Shown: positions 46,505 through 59,136 of the stretch, piece by piece
How the letters are laid out: every line of letters starts with the position of its first letter
Position numbering within the stretch: position 1 is the first letter of the stretch
Notes under the pieces: model-generated
Told to the model about the DNA's origin: nothing
The model's database searches: none
What the model saw: only the letters and a program-made list of their open reading frames with translations
Translations under genes and position numbers: made by a program
Assembly (NCBI GenBank): GCA_947568835.1
Contig: OX387606.1
Coordinates: 14,756,001-14,820,000, forward strand
Length of the DNA: 64,000 nucleotides
Direction of reading: 5' to 3'
Origin: Protonemura montana
Taxonomy: Eukaryota; Arthropoda; Insecta; Plecoptera; Nemouridae

Positions 46505-48200
46505 ACTTACGTGATTATAGCGAGGACATGTGACGAGAGATCTCGATGAATTACTGATAAGCCACCGGGTTGCGCCCTGGTTGTAGGTTGAAATTTTCTC
46601 GCGGGGTGGATCTGAAGAGATGTGATGCCGTGCGGTTGTTGCTTGCCTACACATGTGTGACCGTTGCCAGAGATTAACCTTCTCTTTTGCTTTGAGCTTG
46701 GTTTTTCGCCATGAAAAAGTATCTGAAGGACTTTTTTTCTGTGACTTGCTATATGCTTAAGCTTTGATTTACCATTATAGTATGAATGTTTCTGATGCAA
46801 ATAGGAGAAATGGTAGTAACCACCAAGTCATAGAAAATGATGTGCGTGTATGCGTGAGACGGTAAAGTTTCTAGAACATGACAAATGTCTCGTTTTTCCA
46901 CTAAATTAGAGGCATAATGGCGTAAACACTATGGCGAAGCAATAGATCTTGGTACGAAGTGAAACGTAAACCAAAATTTCCCGGAGAAACAATGGTCGTG
47001 TCGTAAGCTTTCGACGCGATACCAAATTTACCACAACCACTCACCCACCCGTGCCAGCTCCCACCACCCACCCGACCGGAACCCCTCCCCAAAAACCGGC
47101 AACCATCCCAGTTTCCTCAAACTCTTCACTTGGTTTATGTGCAGACTTAAGCGGCATGTTTCATTTTCGGAGCTTCGGTGGTCGTTATTTTGAGATATGA
47201 GCTCTTGGGGAGAAGATACAAGATGCTTCTGGTTGTTTGCATATCGACTTTAAGACAGGCACAGGAGCCGTGATGAGGGGTAGTTGAGGGTGAGGGTTGG
47301 GCCAGGGGTGTATGGAGACATGGCTACTGCGGGGCAGAAGGCACGCTTAAGCGTTTAGGGGTGCGGAGAAGGGGAAGTAAGTGTACAGATTATACGGGCT
47401 TAAGACGGTTTTGGGGCGTTTATACTACAGGACGTAGTGTCGGTTTCAATAAGGGGCCTAATATTGACTTTTTGCTAGCTTCATATAGATACACAATGCC
47501 AATACTGCAGTAAAGATGATATATAGATTATCCATATTTTGCACGCAGCCAATATGTAAATTTGGTTGTGCGTGGAAGGAGGGACGTTGATGTTGAAGTT
47601 GAGGGGGTTACCGGCTCCTATTCTGCGATTTGCCTGGAATGATGCAGTGCAGTGGAAAAGCTTATGGTTTTAAACTCGCCTGTCCGCGGCCGAGGCTTAC
47701 AGGTGGTATTAACATAAACTCAAGTTAAATTACACCACTTTCTGCTCCACATGCATGCTATATAGAACGCCTGTGGAAAAAAGGGGAAACTTTTTTTGTG
47801 TGCTACGAATCCGGCTTTGAAAATTACGGAATGATAAATGGGTAACGGCCGGCGTGTACTTGGTTACGTTCGTCTACACGAATATGAATTGTGATTGAAG
47901 ATGCCTTCCCATAGATGTTAACGGTGAACAGATGATATCGTTTAATATAAAAAAATATTGGTCGCATCTTGTTTTTATTTTTCTTTCAGCTTTTGCGCAA
48001 GATATTTTCATAACGAAATATGAATACAGAGTATTAAAAATTCTGTTTTCTTTAAGTCGCATCGTTGCATTTCATCTTGCCGCGTGGTCCTTTTCTCTGG
48101 CGCAGAATTGGATGTGAGCCAGTGAGTGATACACTTTGGCTCCCGTATTGATGTGATCCACTTTCAGGATAACCAACATATTTGCTTCCTGTCTCTTTCC
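46505..48200. other. Non-coding stretch, nothing firm
   Basis: Includes a C-rich segment at about 47030-47100 and a G-rich one at about 47280-47380. No exon is supported. Confidence 0.45.
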
Positions 48201-48205
48201 TCCAG

Positions 48206-48289
48206 CGCGGCACGAAAGACACCCCGACTTGCGATCCTATGTCGTCGCCAACGCGTTCTGTCTCGCGTTCAAACTCAATAAGCGGATAG
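48206..48289 (+). CDS. Candidate terminal exon, Ser-rich tail
   Basis: A strong pyrimidine-rich acceptor (GCTTCCTGTCTCTTTCCTCCAG) ending at 48205, here described in two parts: GCTTCCTGTC then TCTTTCCTCCAG. It is followed by 27 codons and a TAG: RGTKDTPTCDPM, then SSPTRSVSRSNSISG. The composition is that of a phosphorylatable cytoplasmic or nuclear tail. The third frame is open further (to 48414), so the frame is not certain. No partner exon is identified. Confidence 0.22.
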   Translation, partial: RGTKDTPTCDPMSSPTRSVSRSNSISG

Positions 48290-49537
48290 GAAAGCGTGAT
48301 TCGTTGCTCAATAAGTTATACATTCTGAAAGTCATCTTCGTCTTTCATCATCTGAATGAATCCCAGTTGAGATCTCAAATTGCGATACCAAAATTTATAA
48401 GGACTCGCTGGTAACATTAGTTGTGACATTTTCTTTACAAACAGTGCTTCAAGTACGATTTGGAATGATGTCATTCACGTAAATAATTCAAACATCAAAG
48501 TTTTCCTTTTTCTCTGTTAGCATACTTAAACGTTTGAGTGAAAGCACTTTTCTTCGCTAAGTTCACAATCGCGGGCCTTTGATATCAAACTGAATTTTTG
48601 CGCATGAACTAGAAATTGATTTATTCTGTTATTTAGCATAACGCTTGGTTCCTTTTTTTTCTGTAACCACAGTTGTGTTTCGGAATTTATGCACGCGATG
48701 TCACGATTTTTCCATCTAGAAAGTAGGCGCCCCATCTGGGCCAGCGACACAATCTGTGCGCAGCATGTTCCGACCACAACAATGCCGACCGCGTCTTGGC
48801 TAAACAAGGAGTTCGTCCGAGGTGTGCTACGGATGTAAAACAGAACTATGATAGCTTGGCGTTTGCTCGCCCCTTGCGGTGTATTATTGACCCTGTCCCG
48901 TGGGCGTTCACATGACTGCTATATCCTTGCCCGAGCAGAGCAAACAGCAGTACCAGGGTCGGGGAACCGCATTTTCGAGCCGTGTACTCAACAAACAGGA
49001 TCGGATTCAAGCCCCAGACATAATACCCGAGCACTTCTAAAGAAATAATTTAAAATAATACGCGTACAGTCCGATCAGAAAGGCGGACTAGAATACTAAA
49101 TTAAGAGGTATAAAGTTAAAGTAAGTAGGAATTGTTCTGTGGAAGATAGTGAGTCGTAACGAGAACCGACTTTGAGGAAAATTTTAATCCTGGCAAGAGC
49201 CATAAGTCTAACTTCAAACGGTCTCTCGTTTTTATTTTTCATGGAAATTTGAGTCGACACCTCTACGCTATTAAAAAAAGGGCGAGTGCTCTCCATTTTT
49301 AGCGTCAATGAAAAATTAATCAGCAATTCTGTAGTAGGTACGTGGTGACAATGCAAAACGAACGTGGTTTTTCTTGATGGGAATTAGATCGAAGTGGAGC
49401 AAGGAGAAACCAATTGGAAATTGCCATTCACCTTTAGTAAGAGTTTTTAATCTCCTTTTTTAATTTAATCTATGGTTTTTTTAAAACGTGGGAGGTAATT
49501 ATCACGGACAGCAGGAAGCAGATAAAATTGACTCTAG

Positions 49538-49726
49538 CTCGATGGTACCGGTCCCAGAGACATGTGGCCCATTGCCCGGCTGGGAATCGCATTATGGTGC
49601 CCAGTTGTTTTACTGGGGGTTGTTTTAACTTTGTGCTTAGTTCTGCTATTCTTTCCCAGGAGGGGACGAATAGACGAGGCAATAACGAGTTATAACAGAC
49701 AATTAAATCAAATGCAATTATCTCAG
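49538..49726 (+). CDS. Candidate membrane-anchor exon, possibly CD36/SCARB-like C-terminus
   Basis: From an acceptor at CTCTAG (ending 49537; weak pyrimidine tract) or from the ATG at 49562, the frame encodes LDGTGPRDMWPIARLGIALW, then a 25-residue hydrophobic helix (LGIALWCPVV... to ...LVLLFF), PRRGR, and the polar tail IDEAITSYNRQLNQMQLSQ. It ends in phase 0 at CAG|GTACAC. Basic residues just after the helix put that side in the cytoplasm. DEAITSYNRQL has the same EAI-x2-Y-x3-L spacing as a segment in the cytoplasmic tail of vertebrate SCARB1, and in CD36-family proteins a short acidic linker precedes the last helix. This is a weak, memory-based resemblance. The exon at 57482 fits it in phase. 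No upstream CD36 ectodomain exon was found in the window. Confidence 0.38.
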
Positions 49727-49729
49727 GTA

Positions 49730-52700
49730 CACCTAGATTTATTTTAACGCGTCTTAAGCTGCCACACTTCAAGAATCAATGACTCGTGAATAACGCAAAC
49801 TTTCAAAGTATGGGTTAACCTCACAATAAAATTAATTTTATCCTTTTCCTGCTTGATTCAGTGGACGGTTAAGATTAGACTGCAGATATCCAAACAACTT
49901 TGTTCTAGTTTTGACCAGTGCTAACAACAATATTATCGGAACTTTGAAATGTTTGAATAGCCATTACAGAAGAGATGATGGCTCCGGAAATTCAATAATC
50001 TAGGGATGGATGGAAACTTTCCTAATAATGCACAACTGTGAATTGGATGGGTCATTGATGAATTGCAGCATCAATCAATGCTTCCATCTTTCTTGACTTC
50101 CCCAAACTAATAACTGACAAGAGATAGGAAAGAACTAACTGCGTGTCATAAGTCACGACCATTATAATAAACCTCTGTCGTGTCGTATGCGTTCTCCTCC
50201 CATTTCCCTCTCTCCTTTTCTCCCTCTCTCCCTCTCTCCCTCTTTCTCAATATATTTACGAGACACGGCTCGTTATACGAACGGCTGTCGCTGGACTGAA
50301 GCATCACACACTCGTCAAATCAATCATAGAAATAACAAGCTGTCCTTTACTGATATTGTTCGAGATTGATTGGGACGTGGTCAACTGATTTCGCTGGGAA
50401 TATCGTCGGTTCAATCTATTGACGAGATATAAAGAAAATGAGAGAGATAAGTGGAAAAAAACTGAAAATTGGAAAGAACGAGAAGCAAGCAATTAATATT
50501 TATTTTTTCGCTCTACTGGTAAATTAAGCGATGTTATTTCTGATGAATTTTCTCAATCTCACCTCTCGTGTTTCATGAGTTTGATAGAAATCTGGAATGC
50601 TCATCGGATTGGCTGGGTTATTCCGTGATACCAGCGCATAAAGCGATCCCATTTCGATGTCATCGTAGAATGAAATACCAATCCCACCGCTGACACCAAT
50701 GTAACGTCTTTAAAATGTAGCTCGACTTGCGCGGTGACCAGTTGTGCTTGGCGTTCCGATGTCATATCTGTTCTTTATGCATCACGCTTAGTCCCGTGGC
50801 TGTCCGACAGGTTGTTTCTCCTTCCCCTGCACGAAAAATCCCCTCCCCCTTCTCTAGCCTTCTCCGGCCACCCTCTCATCAGGCCACTATCAAGTCCCAC
50901 AGGGCTGCTTGGAAATGATGTATGGTCTTTTTATCCAAGTTGCAGCTCCATACATCAGTCTTATTTTATCATTAATTATCTTGTGGTCTGACTAGGCTTT
51001 CACGGGCTGCACGGATGTTGCCTGAATAAATAGCCGGCCACATTATTTCAGTCACCCCCTTCGTGTAACCTTCCGCCAACCCCTTCACACACTCACAAAC
51101 TTGGTGATCAAAGAGCGTGAAGAAAATTTCTAACTTACAGAGAGGGAAAAATGTAGTTGCCAGTCATTGCTGCAGGAACTAAGAAATACCGATGCCTAGT
51201 TAGGTTGCCTAGATCCAATCTTTTTGCTTTGTCTAAAAAAAGAGTCTTGTGAATGTAGAAGAGTTTAATTAAAAGAACTCGTTAACAACTGTGTGCAGAT
51301 GCTTGTTAGTTTAAAGTTTCACCTTTCTCTTCTCAAGCCATAATTGTTTCGAGCAAATATAATTTTTGCTCTCGTGTGTCTGCAATGCTTTTCATGCTTA
51401 TTTAACCCAATCCACTCTTATTCAGTTACTAATTACAGCTTTGACCGCAAAACGAACGTAGCTAACGACACAAAGGTCCGTTTTAGCAACACATTATCAT
51501 GATAAAACGCCAAATAATTACTTGTCAGTGGTTTTCGTATATTTTTCTGAACGTGGTTTTGGATTTTCCCTCCAAAAGTTTAACAATTCTCTACGTGACT
51601 TTGCCTTTGTCACGTGATATATCAATTATTTTCGCAATCCCATGGCCCCGTATACTGTTTCTCTTTTTAAAACTCGAAACAATTGCGCCGAAACTTCCTC
51701 TTCTTTCTAGCGGCTCGGTGCGAATTACCTTGCCACCATTGCAGAAAGAATCAACATGAATGGAAATTAATCGCGCAAACATTAACTTTGACAATATTCA
51801 CTTTACTCGCTTATGAAAGCAGCTCGAGTGGCGTACAAAATCTCTTCTTGAATCTCTTTGCTCGTTTCGCTACCTATACACCGAGTGTTCGTTATTAGCT
51901 AAAGACGTTGTGCCTAGTACTTCAGGTCAAAGAGACCGAGAGTTTGTGCTTACTAACTCTATCGCACAATGCGTGTGGAAATTGTTTTTCCTTTTCCTGC
52001 CCGTGTTTTTAATTGACATGTCAACTTTGAAATTTTAAACTTGAAAGATATTCGCGCACAAAATTACTCAGGGATAAAACGGGAAAAGAATTATTTAACG
52101 CTCCAGTTCAGTAAACATTTTCGATCTGAAATATTCAAAGCTCTCACTTAGACGGCTTGTACAGTAGTCTGCATAGGGGTTGCATTTTTCGTTTGTACCC
52201 GCTACACCGCCGTTAATTGGCAACTAGCTGCAGGCACGTCACTTTGAGCTCTCCGTCAGTAAATTCTTGTGGCAGTTGACCCGTATATTAACCTCAAGTT
52301 TCCGTCTCAGATATTTTTCTCCGTGGATAGCTGTCGCAGCTGCCTAGAGTGTTTCCCTATCTCGCGTCTAGACCTCAAGGTAGAACCACCGTCTAACACA
52401 AACCGAAGAAAAAAAAAAACAGCATTGGACATATTTAGGTCACTTGAGAAATCCACGCTTGGGCGGCCTGATTTCGAATTCTCGTAAGGTATACACATGA
52501 ACAGGCAACCGGGGAATGGTCTCTCGTACGCTTCCGGTAAAGCTGGATAGTGTCCACTCCTGCATTCGACTGGAGGTTGCAGCAGTGCCGCAAGCGAAAG
52601 CGTCGCCCTGCCCTCCGTCGTCTCGCCGACTCGTTCCCGTTTTAGTCGCATGCTGCCCTGATGACTATTGACAAAATGACGCAAGCACGAACCAAAGCCG

Positions 52701-52940
52701 GTGATTATTCTCATGTTCGTACTTAGCAATTGCTAGTTGAGAAAATGGAGTTTCTCGTTCGCTATTGGACTGTTTTGTCAGCTTGCAATTGCAACACAGA
52801 GAATTTGGCACGGTACTATTCGAAAACTACGTCAATCTGATATCCGTTTATTCGTGACATCGGATTTATCTCCTCTTCTCTGCTCCTTTCCCCGCTTCTG
52901 TTCTCATTCTCTCTATATCCTATAAAATCCACAGTAATTC
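49730..52940. other. Probable intron/intergenic DNA with (CT)n tract
   Basis: Contains a CT-rich microsatellite (about 50206-50248). Minus-strand open frames at 52307-52729 run through a GC-richer patch, but neither is recognised. If the exons at 49.5 and 57.5 kb belong together this is their intron. Confidence 0.4.
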
Positions 52941-52947
52941 TCTCAAT

Positions 52948-53520
52948 TTGTCTCACGTCTTTTTATCAATTCTGGTATCCATTTATTTCCATTTTTTCAC
53001 GATATTTCTTCATTTTCTTTTTTTTTTATCTTTTCTTATACTTAGTCCACCCACCCAAGCGCCCATCCAATTTCTGGTCATTCATTTTCTCAAACTCTTT
53101 ATATTTTTGCTCCCCAATTCACCGTATAAATCTGTTTTCTCCCATGCGCCAGCCAACTCCATCTTGCTTTCTCCCATGGCGTCCTTTCACCGCATCTTCT
53201 GCTGCGTTTCAAGCTACGTGCACGCCAGATTTATGGCGCAACACAATCGCACAATGCCATGCGCAAAGATAACGCGTCGTTCCAATCAAACATTGGCTAC
53301 AGTTTGTGCTACTGACCTTCCACAAGCTCGCAAAAAGGCTACACGAAGCCGTCATGACGCTAACGACCTTGCTCATTCGTGTCGCGCTGGCACCATGTCC
53401 TGGCATCCCCTAAAAAAAAAACGCCTTCTAACGTCACATCTGACTAAATCCACCCCTAGGGGACAAACGGTCCAGATAGTGACCCAGTTGCCATCACGAG
53501 TGCACACAGAGCTAGCTTAA
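52948..53520 (+). CDS. 190-codon open frame, probably chance
   Basis: This is the longest ATG-type frame in the window. The first third is a Phe/Leu/Ile-rich translation of a pyrimidine-rich strand, which lowers stop frequency. The rest (for example HARFMAQHNRTMPCAKITRR) is basic and Ser/Thr-rich with no recognised domain. There are no paired splice signals. I list it because of its length; low-complexity composition explains it better than a gene does. Confidence 0.12.
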   Translation: MSHVFLSILVSIYFHFFTIFLHFLFFLSFLILSPPTQAPIQFLVIHFLKLFIFLLPNSPYKSVFSHAPANSILLSPMASFHRIFCCVSSYVHARFMAQHNRTMPCAKITRRSNQTLATVCATDLPQARKKATRSRHDANDLAHSCRAGTMSWHPLKKKRLLTSHLTKSTPRGQTVQIVTQLPSRVHTELA

Positions 53521-53524
53521 ATTG

Positions 53525-56500
53525 ATAATGATGACAATCACCGTTGATTAAATCACCGAAGGAGACCGGCATGTTTGACGGATTGCCGACCAGACAGGCA
53601 CATCAATGGCGTGGCGCTGGCCGCACCCCTGCGCGCTAGGGTCGGCGGCGTTGGGCATGACATGCCGATTAAAGGGTCTGAACATTTGCGGTAATGGCAC
53701 TAATGTGTATGATGCTATGCAGCTCTACACAACACGCAATCAGGATTAGCTAGGACTCGTCCGCCCATACCTCAGCAAAGCTCGTCTAGTCCTGGAACGG
53801 GAGGAGTAGCATGCAGGATGCGAAGAGGACCGAAGGAAGATAAATGGGACGTAATATCGCTAATGAAAGAATACAGGTGCATTCACTGTGTATATTGTGT
53901 TATGGTAGTTGGCTTATAGGAAAAGATAATTTTTCTCTCTTTTTCCTTGTGCTTAAAGAAGTGTGTGTGTATGAGCAGAAACGTGATAGTTGGGCCTCTA
54001 TTTTCTCTCCCTTTGTAGGCACGGACACATGTTATAAATTCGAAGTTATTGGAATAGTAGAGTTTTATTTCCCATGCCCGCAGTTCTACTAATGTTCATA
54101 AGCTCGCGAATACGAGAAACGCGTGAGCGTTTTTTTGTACGAGATTAAACTCATTACAGTAAAACATTTTTACTGTTCTTTTGGACGCGCTCGTTTAGCG
54201 TTTGTCGCGTTGAAGAGAGCCTTGTGCATGGACGCAATTGTTAAATGTCCGCGAAAAGAGGCGATATGGCACCCGAAAGGACTCTTCTTTTGCAGCTTGA
54301 GAATTCGAGCAGTGTTTTTATTTCTTTCCTCAGCAACCAATTGTTCAGGAGCAATATCTGAATATGAAATTTATTTCCTATTTTATTTAGACGTTTTAAA
54401 AAAAAAAAAAATGCAATACTTGATCGCAATACGGCAATAGTGTCGTGATACAAATTTCCCACCGGCAATCTTCCCTATCGAAGAGGCTTAAAGGATCAAA
54501 ATAGGGGTTTATGGATATACAATACCATACTGGGAGCTTGCTCTTCGCGGTGGATGGATTTTATTATTTTTTGCTCAATACATTCTTGATATAACAAAAG
54601 ACATGCCGGCGAATTCGCATGAGATTCAGAAAATGAAAACTGATTTTTTGTTTTTTTTTACGCCGGTTATTTATCATCTTTGCCGAAACCACAACATTTG
54701 TCTTGAATAAATCGTCGCTTGCGCTTTTTTTTCTATTAAATTTATAAAAAATAAATTTCAGTTTTCACGTAGTGGATAGTTGCCACGTCTTGGCGTGAGC
54801 ATGGTTTTCTCACACAGTTGCTGCGGGGAAATCTCGTTAATATTCCACCGAGCCGAGCTAAGTGACAACGAGAACTACTTCTCAGCTGTTTGTTTTGCAG
54901 AAAAGTGTGAAGCGAAACCAATTTCGAAACGATGCTTTTTATACCACGACGTCGTTTTCATAAACGATATTTTATAATACATAACAAAAGTGACAACTAC
55001 GACTTAAAACAAGTCCGTTTCATTCACGGTTCACGGGCGTAGATTAATTTCAGAGAATTTTCGCGTGGATTTTACAATTTTTTGTTTAAAAAGATCTGCC
55101 AATTGCCCGTTACGCTCAGCAGGTAAAATCGTAATAGCAGATATCAAAATATTTGAGTCTACAATTTTTTAAATAAACCTTCATTTGTACTGCCATTAAT
55201 TATATTTGTAGTTATCTGAAATGTTTTCGCAACGATCTTACTCTGAATATCTGGCGCTTATAACAAAAACAACAGCAGGAAAAATAGACGCGAGTATCAA
55301 GCTCTGACGATATCTATATAAGCCATAGCAATGACCACGCCCATAGTCCACCCACCATAGGTCTAACCAAATACGATCAACCTCACCCTGACACAAAATC
55401 TTCTGAAATCAGATTTGCCCAACAAATCTCAGCTCCACGGGTTCCTGTAGCAAGACCAATTGGCCGCAATTAACCGTCTTTTTGGTCGCCATGGTCGAAG
55501 GTCCTAGGTTATGGAACCTAACCAACTGAATGCGGTAACACCACGAAGACACCGCCAGATATCAGACTGTCACCTCCAAGGCATGGCGCTCCATCTGGCA
55601 CGCCGCGCGCTCGTAACGTCTTGCCTGTAATCGTTCATCGATAATCGCTCCATTCCAACGGGCGAGGGTGAATCGCAAATTGATCGGCCGACATCAAAAT
55701 CACGTAGCTTCTATTCGGCGAATGAATAAAAGATCGTAAGAAAAATGTGTTGTGTATCTGTTTTAGTTATTGAAATTTCATGGAATGGCAAAACTGCGAT
55801 TTTTTGGTTTAATATTTGATTCGAGGGAATATGTTAATATTGTCTTGATCGCAGAGGAACGTCCATTACCTCGATTTTCGCTCAGAGCCAGATCACGTAG
55901 GCTATCTTGAGTGACATTGACCTCGATTTACCGAAAACCTCAATTTCAAGACGTTGGAGATGGTGAACCTACATCATCAACCCTACTCATATCTTAGTCT
56001 TCGCGCAATTACCTCGTTTATCATTAACCGTCACATTATATTTTGAGGTATACTCCAAATTATTGTTTATATCATCGAAATTTAAGCCAAAATCGTTTTC
56101 GTTTCTTTTATTTGGTCATTTCGGCTAGCGTCTATCGTCTTTAAGATCCCGGACATTTGGTAAGCTTCTACATCACCAGGCACGCTGCTCGTCTACATCA
56201 ATGGCACTGGCAGGCTCTCAGGTAGCTAGCTATCTGAATATCTTGTAAAGATACATTCACTTTGTTGTCAAGACAGTTTCTCTTCGCATTATGGCACACG
56301 GATCGTGTCCCGTATTGACTGTTTCCACGCCAGATGTGTATAAGAAACTCTTTTTTTGTGCACCGGTTTTCTACACTCGCTCAATGAAACATGGACTTTC
56401 CGTGCGGACGCTCGAAGAAGCTCACAGCCTGTAATCTCGTTGGCGCTCTTATGTTGTTAAATAATTCAATGTTAGCAAAAGCAACGGGTATACAGGTATA

Positions 56501-57475
56501 CGGAAGGCTTTTCCTTGACGTAATGGCTGGGCGAAACCACCAGAGTATCTCTTGCGACGCGCGATATACGGCAACACAAAAACGAACACAAAGAAAAATT
56601 AATCAAAATCAGATGAGAGATCGCAGTTACTGGGGAGGAAACGGGCAAATAATTTATTTCTGTGAATATACACTCTCGTCTTGGAATGTCTAGAAGTTTC
56701 AATGGGTAACGAAATGGTGTTCCAGATTGAGCAGACTATGGCCGTAACGAAAGGTTTTGAAATCGGTTTATAAAATCAGGAATGCAATCTAATGAAAGCG
56801 TGAAAGTCACCGTAAAGCGTTTATTTATGGGCTAGTGTACCGTTTCGATCTGAAGACTCTTTATCTTCTTGTTCAACATGTTTTTAGATCCACTAGCTTT
56901 CTTGACGTAATATTTCATTGGAGCTGTCCTATTCAGAAATAAACGAAGTAAAAATCGTTTCAGTGCCTGAAAATGCATCAGGGTTGCACATACATTTTGT
57001 TAGCGCTTTGTCTATCGTAATGTAAGTCGGCAATGTGCTGCATATTTAATATGACCCGAACAGAAAGTCAGTTAATTACCTGCAGCTAGCTGGCGAGCTA
57101 CTCGCAAGTCGTACACAACTGCAGCTCGTTTTCTCAAAACTGTAAATGCACTTTGCACTCGAGGGAGTCGTTAAATATTTACTCCCATTGCAATTTGCTG
57201 CTCGCGAAATGAGTGGAGGTTTTGATTTACTGTAGTTTTTAATTGAATTTCAAGTAATTAGTATTGTGATGATTAAAAGAAGTTTAAAAAATAAAAAAAG
57301 TTTGAAGTATAATGGTACATACTTTCGTGTGACGAGCATCTTTTAGTAAAAACAAGGCGTGTCGGTATTTTGCTGTAAAGCCCATATATTTCTCATTTAA
57401 AGTGTCTAGCTTGATTGTACTTTTTCTGTGGAAGACTGCACAAAATATTTATTTTTCTGTTTTTATTATTTTTGT
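53525..57475. other. Probable intron/intergenic DNA with GC-rich islands
   Basis: GC-richer, ORF-poor islands at about 53540-53700 and 55320-55720 stand out from AT-rich flanks and could be conserved non-coding elements. An acceptor-like TGTTTGTTTTGCAG at 54900 is followed by 20 open codons and a stop. No gene is called. Confidence 0.35.
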
Positions 57476-57481
57476 TTGTAG

Positions 57482-57568
57482 CTGGCTGTGAAACAGAAAA
57501 TGCCAGCAAATGAATCGCTGTTGGAACCTACTATAGAACGTGATCATAGAGAACTGAAAGATGAGTGA
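57482..57568 (+). CDS. Candidate terminal exon encoding a charged cytoplasmic tail
   Basis: A strong acceptor (TTATTATTTTTGTTTGTAG) ends at 57481. Only the phase-0 frame is open: 28 codons, LAVKQKMPANESLLEPTIER then DHRELKDE, and a TGA at 57566-57568. The other two frames stop early, which favours this frame. An AATAAA lies at about 57908. Phase 0 matches the donor at 49726, so both could form the end of one membrane protein across a 7.8-kb intron. That link is inference. Confidence 0.36.
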   Translation: MAVKQKMPANESLLEPTIERDHRELKDE

Positions 57569-57569
57569 A

Positions 57570-59130
57570 CAATTGTGAGTAGCAAAACATCTGGAGGGCC
57601 AATTTCAGGTTCATGATGCATCAAAGGGAATCTGAAAGGCTTCGGAATGAACAACAAACGTAGAAATGTGATTTTATTGTTAAGATCACTTGTTGATATA
57701 CAATCTTGTCGGTATCATTAGGGTCATGGAAATGCGCGTATTCGAAAGAATACCAGGAAAGCATATTTATCGAATCTTTTTATTTATAGATTTGAATACC
57801 ATTCTTTTTGTGACAAACATTTTTCGTATCATAAGAGTATGTCAACTATTGTATTACAGGTGTACATTAATATCAAAAAAAAAATTCTCCCCCGAGGCTT
57901 GAAACCGAATAAAGACCGTGCTAGTCATTCGTTGAGGTGCCAAGTTTGAAGTTCCAGGAGATATCATAACCTGTCAAGTAGAAAAGATGACAGCATAAAA
58001 AAGTTTTCGCCGAAGAATTGTGCTTTCAGTAAATTCACTTTTATGAGGTTTATTTGAACAATATGAAGGAATGAAAGCAGTTAGCGATATCGAAAATAGC
58101 TCGAACCCCACAAGAGTTTCTGTGTATATATACAGATATAGTATATCGTGGCGTACGGTGGTACTAGCATTTCATTGCGGGAATGAAACTCGAGTTGTAG
58201 AAACTGTTTGAAAGTTTCGTATCCAATGTGGCCATGTTTCATGAGGGAAACTTTACCGGTCAACACATAGTTTTCCTTTATTCTCCCTGTGCCATCCCCA
58301 ACTTCCAAAGGGGGCGTTGTAAATCCGTGAACGCTTGGGCCTAGGAGGAGTAATTGACCAAAGAAGCGCCACGGTAGGTCGGCGTGAAGGCTTTAAAAAG
58401 GCTTTCAACTCATTGAAACAAGCTATTTCCAAGTATAGTTTGAGTGAAAAAAATAGATGGAAATAAAAGGAACGAGAAAAGGGAACCAAAGCTAAAAGTT
58501 AGCTGCGCCATGTTTGGCGTTGGCTCTCAAGATTTATCAAAGTTTCTCTGTTTCGTAAGAGGCGTTTTGTTAAGCACGCGACAATCCTCTTAGTTACATA
58601 GTTTTTGGGTGTTTCGCTCGTCCCGCGATGAAACTTGCCTAAGAGCAGGCGAGAGACGAGCGCTTGAAAAACTGAGAGGAAGGAAGGTGATGGTTTGGTG
58701 ATTATAATATTAAAGAGTTTATAAGGAAGTGTTTACGAAAGAATTTACCCTAGGAAAATGGTGAAACTTTTACCATTATTGGAAAGTGCTATTTCAATAC
58801 TAAATGCTTTGAAAGTTGACAAGCATCGCGAATAAAAAGATGAATCCCGTAGTAATTTTCCATCACGTTATAACTAAGACATAAAGACATTTTCGTCGAA
58901 AGTTTGCTCAAGAGTTTGGCGATGTCTTCGTATTGTTTGCCGAAGATGAAGTTCACATACTCGGCTAAATCTTTCTCATACAAACCTTCGGAGACACTTC
59001 GCCCGAGACTTTGCTTTCTTCCATTTCATACTCGTTTGTTTTTTTGCGATCAGGACACCACGACACTCGATATGTCATTCCGGAAAGCAATTCTTCAATT
59101 TATCTCCACCTGATTGAAACTTAATCTGGC
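57570..59130. other. Possible 3'UTR then non-coding DNA
   Basis: If the exon ending at 57568 is real, its 3'UTR would extend to near the AATAAA at about 57908. Beyond that nothing is recognised. Confidence 0.3.
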
Positions 59131-59136
59131 CTGATA

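Noticed and set aside
47986-48117. Acceptor TTTTTATTTTTCTTTCAG followed by an open frame to 48117
   Set aside because: Peptide is hydrophobic/aromatic as expected of AT-rich DNA; no donor or family.
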